From: Pseudomonadota bacterium
GTDB taxonomy: Bacteria > Myxococcota_A > Polyangia > Haliangiales > Haliangiaceae
Length of the DNA: 64,000 nt
NCBI GenBank assembly: GCA_022360315.1
Contig: JAKSDA010000568.1
Location: forward strand, 1 to 64,000
Reading direction: 5' to 3'
Within the stretch, counting starts at the first letter, position 1; the number at the start of each line of letters is the position of its first letter. The notes beneath the pieces are model-generated. The model had not been told where the DNA came from, did no database searches, and worked only from the letters and a program-made list of their open reading frames with translations. The translations under genes and the position numbers were made by a program. Of the stretch, positions 59,466-64,000 are shown piece by piece.

Positions 59466-59987
59466 ATGTTTGGAGAATCGAACGATCCGGCCACGTCGGC
59501 ATCTTTTGCTTCTTTGTCCCGGGCGTCCTTGTACAGGAACATCGCCGCCTTTGCGGTCGGTCTGGTATTCGCCCTGGGCCTGGGCATCGCCGAGATGACG
59601 CAACCCGCGCGAGTCATCGGCTTTCTCGACATCACCGCTTCGCGAGCTGCCTGGGATCCCACGCTTGCCTTTGTCATGATCGGAGCGCTGGCCATGTACG
59701 CTCTGGCCTACCGCCTGGCGCTGGGTCGAGGGGTACCGGTTTTCAGCCAGATTCTCGAAATTCCGACGCGCCGAGACATCGACCGTCGACTGATCGGCGG
59801 TGCCGTCCTGTTCGGCGTGGGCTGGGGACTCAGCGGGTTTTGTCCCGGTCCGGCACTGACCTCGCTCAGCGCGGGCAACGGCGCCGTGGCGGTGTTTATC
59901 GCTGCCATGACCGCTGGAATGTGGCTCCACGGCGCACTGGATCGGACGCTCGTACGGACTGCAACTGCAGCTGGCGCAGCGCCGTGA
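59466..59987 (+). CDS. YeeE/YedE half-transporter, second half (DUF6691)
   Basis: 173 residues from the ATG at 59466 with GGAGG close upstream. Helices YRNIAAFAVGLVFALGLGI, AFVMIGALAMYALAYRLA and AVFIAAMTAGMWLH surround GVGWGLSGFCPGPALTSLSAG, the second Cys-containing signature of the family. Cotranscribed with the first half. Probably imports thiosulfate or another reduced sulfur species. Confidence 0.9.
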   Translation: MFGESNDPATSASFASLSRASLYRNIAAFAVGLVFALGLGIAEMTQPARVIGFLDITASRAAWDPTLAFVMIGALAMYALAYRLALGRGVPVFSQILEIPTRRDIDRRLIGGAVLFGVGWGLSGFCPGPALTSLSAGNGAVAVFIAAMTAGMWLHGALDRTLVRTATAAGAAP

Positions 59988-60048
59988 CAAGCTCGAATGA
60001 TGGAATCGAAAATCGGGCTTGAAGTCGGCGGTCCGAGCGAAGAGCCGA

Positions 60049-61794
60049 TCAGTGGGTATACATATCTCGAGGGTGGTACCTCTCTGGCCATACGGTCTTG
60101 CCGTCGTAGAGGGCTCCCGAGACATCGGCACCGCTGAGATTTGCGCCGCTCAGGTCGGCGCCGCGCAGGTCGGCCTTGTTCAGTGTGCTACGGCTGAGGT
60201 CGGCGTCTCGGAAACTCACTCCGCGCAGATTTGCATGCGAGAAATCGGAGCCGTAGAGCTGAGCCCTGGCAAAGGACGCCCCCTGCAGGTTGGCGCCAGT
60301 CAGTTGCGCCCGCGGTAGATCGGTTCGTACAAAGACACCGCGCGGCGCGGCCAATCCGCTGAAATCGGCATCTGGCAGCGAGAGTCCGCGCAGCGCGATC
60401 GGCAACCTACATTCGTCGAGGATCTCGCGCAGCGGCGCAGTATCGGCCAGGGTCCAATGAGATTGGTCGTGCAGGCGGTTCTGCGCGCTGAGCACCCAGG
60501 TCAGGTTATGCCGGAATGCAGCATTGCCCTTACGCTGGGCGATACATTTGACGATCGTCCTGATGAACGACGCGTGTTCCTGCGGCTGCCAGTCACCGGT
60601 GAGACGAGTCAAGAAGGCGAGACAGCGGTCGCCGGGCCGGGCCAGCGCGGCGGCTCCGAGCGACTCGGCCACATCTTGGACGTCGAGCGAGCCATGACTC
60701 AGGTCCGATAGCAGCGCGCTCCAGTACCACGCCGTGAGATACTCGCGAAACGTTCGCTGCCGAAACTGCACCCGATTATTGTTCTGGAACAGGACGTGTC
60801 CAAACGCGTTCATCAGACTGTCTGGCTCGGTCAAGAGTACACCGGCGTCGGCGCAGAGTTCTGTCAATTCAACCAAAGAGAGGCTCTTCTTGATGTGAAG
60901 AGCCCATGCGATTTCACCGAAGAGACGCATCCGGGCGTATGGCAATAGAGCGACATTTGCCTGAGTGATGGCATAAGACGAAAAGAATGTCTCCAACACG
61001 TCGCAACTGAGTGCATCGAGGAGATCGCAATCGTCGTAGCGATAGCGCGCTACCACGAGATCTTTGGTGATGGCAAATAGTTGGTGCACGATCGGTACCG
61101 CGACCAGATCCTCGATCTGCCGGTTCGTGATCTCATCTTCGTCCAGCGTATGCTCGGGAGTGTATTGATTCCACGCATCGAGCCAGGAGCGCCACCCCGG
61201 CTCGGCCGGATCGGCGACCGAACGCAAGAACACCCTCGGCACACCGGCCAGGCTGGGGATACTGTCGACAGCAAACGGGCGGGTAACGATTACTGCGCGG
61301 GCACCCCGCTCGGTGACCATGGCAGTAAGGCGGGTCGCATCGATTACGAGTTCGTTGGGCTCAGTGTCATCGAAGCCGTCGAGCACCAGGATTGTGTCCC
61401 GGTCGCTGCTTTGCATGACTCGATGCACACGATTCCACAGTGACCGCTCGGATGGGCAGTCGAAGTACTTCATATCGCGACGCCGACGGCACAGAGCGCG
61501 CGCCGTGGTGGTTTTGCCACTCCCGGCCAAGGCCTCGAGAATCACCAGCGGCGACTGCTCCAGAGCGATATCAATGGCACGGCTGGCCGGAATGCCCTCC
61601 GCCTCCAACTGGTGGGCGAAGTAGCAACCCGGTGGAGGCATATCGTCCCACTCGGATGGATACCAGCTCACCATGGCCTCGCGGCGCCAGGTTCGTCCTG
61701 CCTGCAATCGATATACATCGGCCTGTGGCTCCACGAATTCAGGGCCTTTCTGGTGCCACAACTCGGGAGGAATCTGGTCAGGGGGGGGGTCCAT
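60049..61794 (-). CDS. STAND/NACHT-like NTPase with C-terminal pentapeptide repeats
   Basis: 581 residues. P-loop ALAGSGKTTTARAL (near residue 90) and Walker B TILVLDGFDDTE are those of STAND/NACHT NTPases; the winged-helix-like stretch ends VQFRQRTFREYLTAWYW, as in NACHT proteins. The C-terminal 100 residues are pentapeptide repeats A(D/N)LxG (ADLRGADLSGANLSGADVSG), a right-handed beta-helix likely used as sensor or binding surface. No signal or membrane segment. NTPases of this plan include antiphage and programmed-death proteins, but no effector domain is visible. It has no close neighbour on its strand. Confidence 0.85.
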   Translation of the reverse strand: MDPPPDQIPPELWHQKGPEFVEPQADVYRLQAGRTWRREAMVSWYPSEWDDMPPPGCYFAHQLEAEGIPASRAIDIALEQSPLVILEALAGSGKTTTARALCRRRRDMKYFDCPSERSLWNRVHRVMQSSDRDTILVLDGFDDTEPNELVIDATRLTAMVTERGARAVIVTRPFAVDSIPSLAGVPRVFLRSVADPAEPGWRSWLDAWNQYTPEHTLDEDEITNRQIEDLVAVPIVHQLFAITKDLVVARYRYDDCDLLDALSCDVLETFFSSYAITQANVALLPYARMRLFGEIAWALHIKKSLSLVELTELCADAGVLLTEPDSLMNAFGHVLFQNNNRVQFRQRTFREYLTAWYWSALLSDLSHGSLDVQDVAESLGAAALARPGDRCLAFLTRLTGDWQPQEHASFIRTIVKCIAQRKGNAAFRHNLTWVLSAQNRLHDQSHWTLADTAPLREILDECRLPIALRGLSLPDADFSGLAAPRGVFVRTDLPRAQLTGANLQGASFARAQLYGSDFSHANLRGVSFRDADLSRSTLNKADLRGADLSGANLSGADVSGALYDGKTVWPERYHPRDMYTH

Positions 61795-62606
61795 CGTTCC
61801 TTGTTTTAGGCACTTTGTCTGGCTGGTGAGTATCCTGCACCCGGAGGAGCCTCGGCGCCTGCAGCAGTCACTGTATCAGAGAGACCCTGCGCACAGTTGC
61901 AGGGAAACTGATCTCTCTGGCGGCATAGAGAAATAATCGATTGTGACGTCGGCTTTTTGATACCCATAAATCACACACCCTGCCTGCAAACCTCGAGTCT
62001 CAATAGTACTTATTGTTACTGCATGTGCCGAGCCTCGCAGTGCTGAAGTTGCAGCTCGCGGCATTTTTTTCACTGCGACAACAGGCACGGCCGGTAGGCA
62101 ACCGGACCGAGAGCGGCGGTCGGTCGATCTCCTGGCGGACGCTCCGGCGGATTCCGCCGAGACGACCTGCCAAAACCTTTCGCCCGGCATATTGCCCCCT
62201 CGATGGCAGGGCCCAAATCCCACACAGGTCAACCGCACAGTCTGGCCCAAAGCGAGACCCGGCCTGAAGCGTCCGGGAAAGCCCTGTTCGACAAACTATT
62301 TATTTCTTGGTAGGGCAGTAAAATTGATTTTCAGCGATCGGATAGTCGCCGCCTGGCCGCTCCACGGGCCATGAATCCGCCTTGCATTTCCCGACCGGAG
62401 GTCGATTGATGCGGCCGGGAGTAGCCGGTGCGACAGAGACCTGCGATTGTGTCCAGGCCGGCTGCACGTTTGTGGGAGCCTGCCCACAGCACCGAGCAGG
62501 ATACTGGAAATAATAGCGATTTCAGCCAATTACAACCGGCTCGATCTCTGGCGCGGATCTGGCAGAATCGCAGCCGCAGCGAGTTGCCTCGCCAGGAGGA
62601 CGAAAC
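61795..62606. other. 812-bp gene-free stretch
   Basis: Between the divergent STAND and alpha-2-macroglobulin genes. No open frame looks like a protein. A short hairpin-forming motif (GGCGGATTCCGCC) lies near 62147. Nothing else seen. Confidence 0.5.
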
Positions 62607-64000
62607 GTGACCCAGCCGAAACAGCGACGAACCCTTTACGCCGCCACAGTGAGCGCTGCCCTGTCTGCAGCCGTTCTCGCCGCCGTTGCCTTATCGTGTG
62701 GTGGTCAGTCCAAAGTCAAGGCCGACCTGGCGGTGACGTCGTTTGCGCCTATCGAGCGCAGCGTGGGCAGCGAGCCCATCCAGCTTACTTTCGATCAGCC
62801 CGTCGTGGCCGACGATCGCGTCGGCCAGTCACTCACTACACCGCCGGTGAAGATAGAGCCGCCGATCCAAGCGAGTTCGCACTGGCTCGATCGCCAGACA
62901 TTGGTGATCGCGCCCAGCGGCGAGATGAAGCAGTCGACTCGCTACGAGATTTCCCTCATCGGCGAGATCGGCAAACGGACCGGTGGATTTTCATTCTCCT
63001 TCATCCACGAGCCTCTCGTGATCGAGGGTGTATGGGGTGTGGCGATCGATCAACTGCCGGCCAGTCCCACTTTGCCGATCCATTTTAACCAGTCTGTGCT
63101 GGCCAGTTCGGTGATTCGACACTGTCGAATCGCGGTCGGAGGTGGCGGCGAATCGATCCGCCTGCTCAGTGCGGTCGAGGGTATCGAGAGCGGTGCGGAG
63201 ATCGCGGTCAAGCCCGCGTCTGCTCTGGCGCAGGACAGCGACTATGAGCTGGTCTGCGCCAAGATTACCGGTGCGGGCGGCAATGTACCCATCGACAAGC
63301 CGTACGTTTTGCCGCTGCATACCCACGCCAAGTTCGCGGTCAAACGATCGTCGCCGAGCGGCTGGGATGTGCCCGCCGACGACGTCGAGATCGAGATCGT
63401 ATTCGCCACTCCGGTCAATGTGGAGCAGGTGCGCAAGAGCGTCCGTGCCCGGCCGAAAATCGCCGGCCTGGATCAGGGCTGGCTCGACAGCTCGGGCACT
63501 CGCTACAAGGCCATTGCCAATCTCAAGGCGTCGACCGAGTACGAGGTCAAGGTGGCTGGTGAGGTGGTCGATACATTTGGCCAGAAACTCGACAAGCCGT
63601 TCAGATTCTCATTCCAGACCGGCAATGCGAGGCCCAGGTTGTCGATGGAAACCGGCATTTATGCGGTGGAGGCGGCCAGTTCCGACTACCCGGTGTGGAC
63701 CCGCAACGTTCGCGATTTCGACGTCGAATGTGCGGTCGTACCCGCCAATCGAATCGTCAAGCTCTTGACTTCGTCGCTCGACTACGACCCCTGGTACGAC
63801 GCGGGTAGTGATCAGTCGCTCGACTGGATCGAACTGGGCCTCAAAAAGCGCAGCAGGCGGATCGAGATCGACCAGCCCAAGAACAAGTGGCACCTGTCCC
63901 GGTTGGCTCTTCGCGACTTGTGCGGCGGCACCGAGCAGCGAGGCCTGTTTCTGGCCGATATACGGTCCCGTGACATCGAGCCCGACGAGGATTACCCGTG
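62607..64000 (+). CDS. alpha-2-macroglobulin family lipoprotein, 5' part
   Basis: GTG start at 62607 with AGGAGG 7 nt upstream; runs off the right edge after about 464 codons. Signal TLYAATVSAALSAAVLAAV, then LSC as lipobox (Cys at about residue 32). The N-terminal domains (SEPIQLTFDQPVVADDRV, APSGEMKQSTRYEISL, EIEIVFATPVNVEQVRKSV) match the MG1/BIg-like repeats of bacterial YfhM-type alpha-2-macroglobulins, which trap proteases in the periplasm. The thioester motif would lie beyond the window. Confidence 0.85.
   Translation, partial: MTQPKQRRTLYAATVSAALSAAVLAAVALSCGGQSKVKADLAVTSFAPIERSVGSEPIQLTFDQPVVADDRVGQSLTTPPVKIEPPIQASSHWLDRQTLVIAPSGEMKQSTRYEISLIGEIGKRTGGFSFSFIHEPLVIEGVWGVAIDQLPASPTLPIHFNQSVLASSVIRHCRIAVGGGGESIRLLSAVEGIESGAEIAVKPASALAQDSDYELVCAKITGAGGNVPIDKPYVLPLHTHAKFAVKRSSPSGWDVPADDVEIEIVFATPVNVEQVRKSVRARPKIAGLDQGWLDSSGTRYKAIANLKASTEYEVKVAGEVVDTFGQKLDKPFRFSFQTGNARPRLSMETGIYAVEAASSDYPVWTRNVRDFDVECAVVPANRIVKLLTSSLDYDPWYDAGSDQSLDWIELGLKKRSRRIEIDQPKNKWHLSRLALRDLCGGTEQRGLFLADIRSRDIEPDEDYP

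Noticed and set aside
61876..62250. 124-codon minus-strand open frame in the gene-free stretch
   Set aside because: No ribosome site, no recognised motif and composition like random GC-rich sequence.
62447..63088. 213-codon open frame overlapping the 5' end of the alpha-2-macroglobulin gene
   Set aside because: Arg/Ser-rich composition and no ribosome site; the overlapping frame has a signal peptide, AGGAGG and family similarity.

Overview
The window looks like chromosomal DNA of a GC-rich member of the Myxococcota or a related deltaproteobacterial lineage. This is inferred from gene content, not from a marker gene: many lipoproteins with cysteine-rich or vWA domains, a 2137-residue TPR protein, a small protein of the myxobacterial TIGR04563 type, an S46 peptidase, a bacterial alpha-2-macroglobulin, a fused acetylglutamate synthase/kinase and a tig-clpP-clpX locus. 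No rRNA, CRISPR array or transposase was found.

Layout. 1-2.8 kb: a structured inverted repeat, a lipoprotein and a probable effector-like protein with amidoligase-like motifs. 2.9-4.3 kb: a DUF819 membrane protein. 4.3-11.0 kb (minus strand): a compact RiPP-type operon with a 50-residue precursor, an RRE/PqqD protein, a radical SAM/SPASM enzyme, an HprK-like kinase, a B12-binding radical SAM enzyme and, as last gene, a leucyl-tRNA-synthetase paralogue with a decayed editing domain and no C-terminal tRNA-binding domain. The five enzyme and RRE genes are joined by 4-bp stop/start overlaps. Just upstream, on the other strand, lies a tRNA-Pro(UGG)-like gene whose two halves are separated by about 118 nt of structured sequence. 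This pair of loci is the most unusual part of the window.

11.4-19.4 kb: a small ORF, a tandem repeat, the arginine genes argC and fused argA/argB, an ECF sigma factor operon, a MazG-like pyrophosphohydrolase, a cysteine-rich lipoprotein, a degenerate 23-bp-period repeat array and a large secreted protein. 19.8-27.6 kb: twin vWA lipoproteins, DUF523, DUF1499, an S46 dipeptidyl-peptidase, a lipoprotein and a TIGR04563-like protein. 27.8-34.8 kb: an EgtB-like sulfoxide synthase with an SDR, an S9 peptidase fused to an extra domain, a lipoprotein with a four-copy cysteine repeat, and an outer-membrane-like protein. 34.9-40.9 kb: clpX, clpP, tig, a winged-helix protein, a hexapeptide acyltransferase and a CBS protein.

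41.2-58.5 kb: a signalling region with two STAS/zinc-ribbon paralogues, two cysteine-rich PAS proteins (one a histidine kinase), a receiver, a HAMP-PP2C phosphatase, an atypical receiver-like/HATPase protein, a PhnD-like binding protein and two large TPR proteins. It has the parts of a partner-switching or phosphorelay network sensing an envelope signal. 58.5-64 kb: a SEC-C membrane protein, a split YeeE/YedE (thiosulfate-transporter type) pair, a STAND NTPase with pentapeptide repeats, an 0.8-kb gene-free stretch and the start of an alpha-2-macroglobulin lipoprotein that runs off the right edge.
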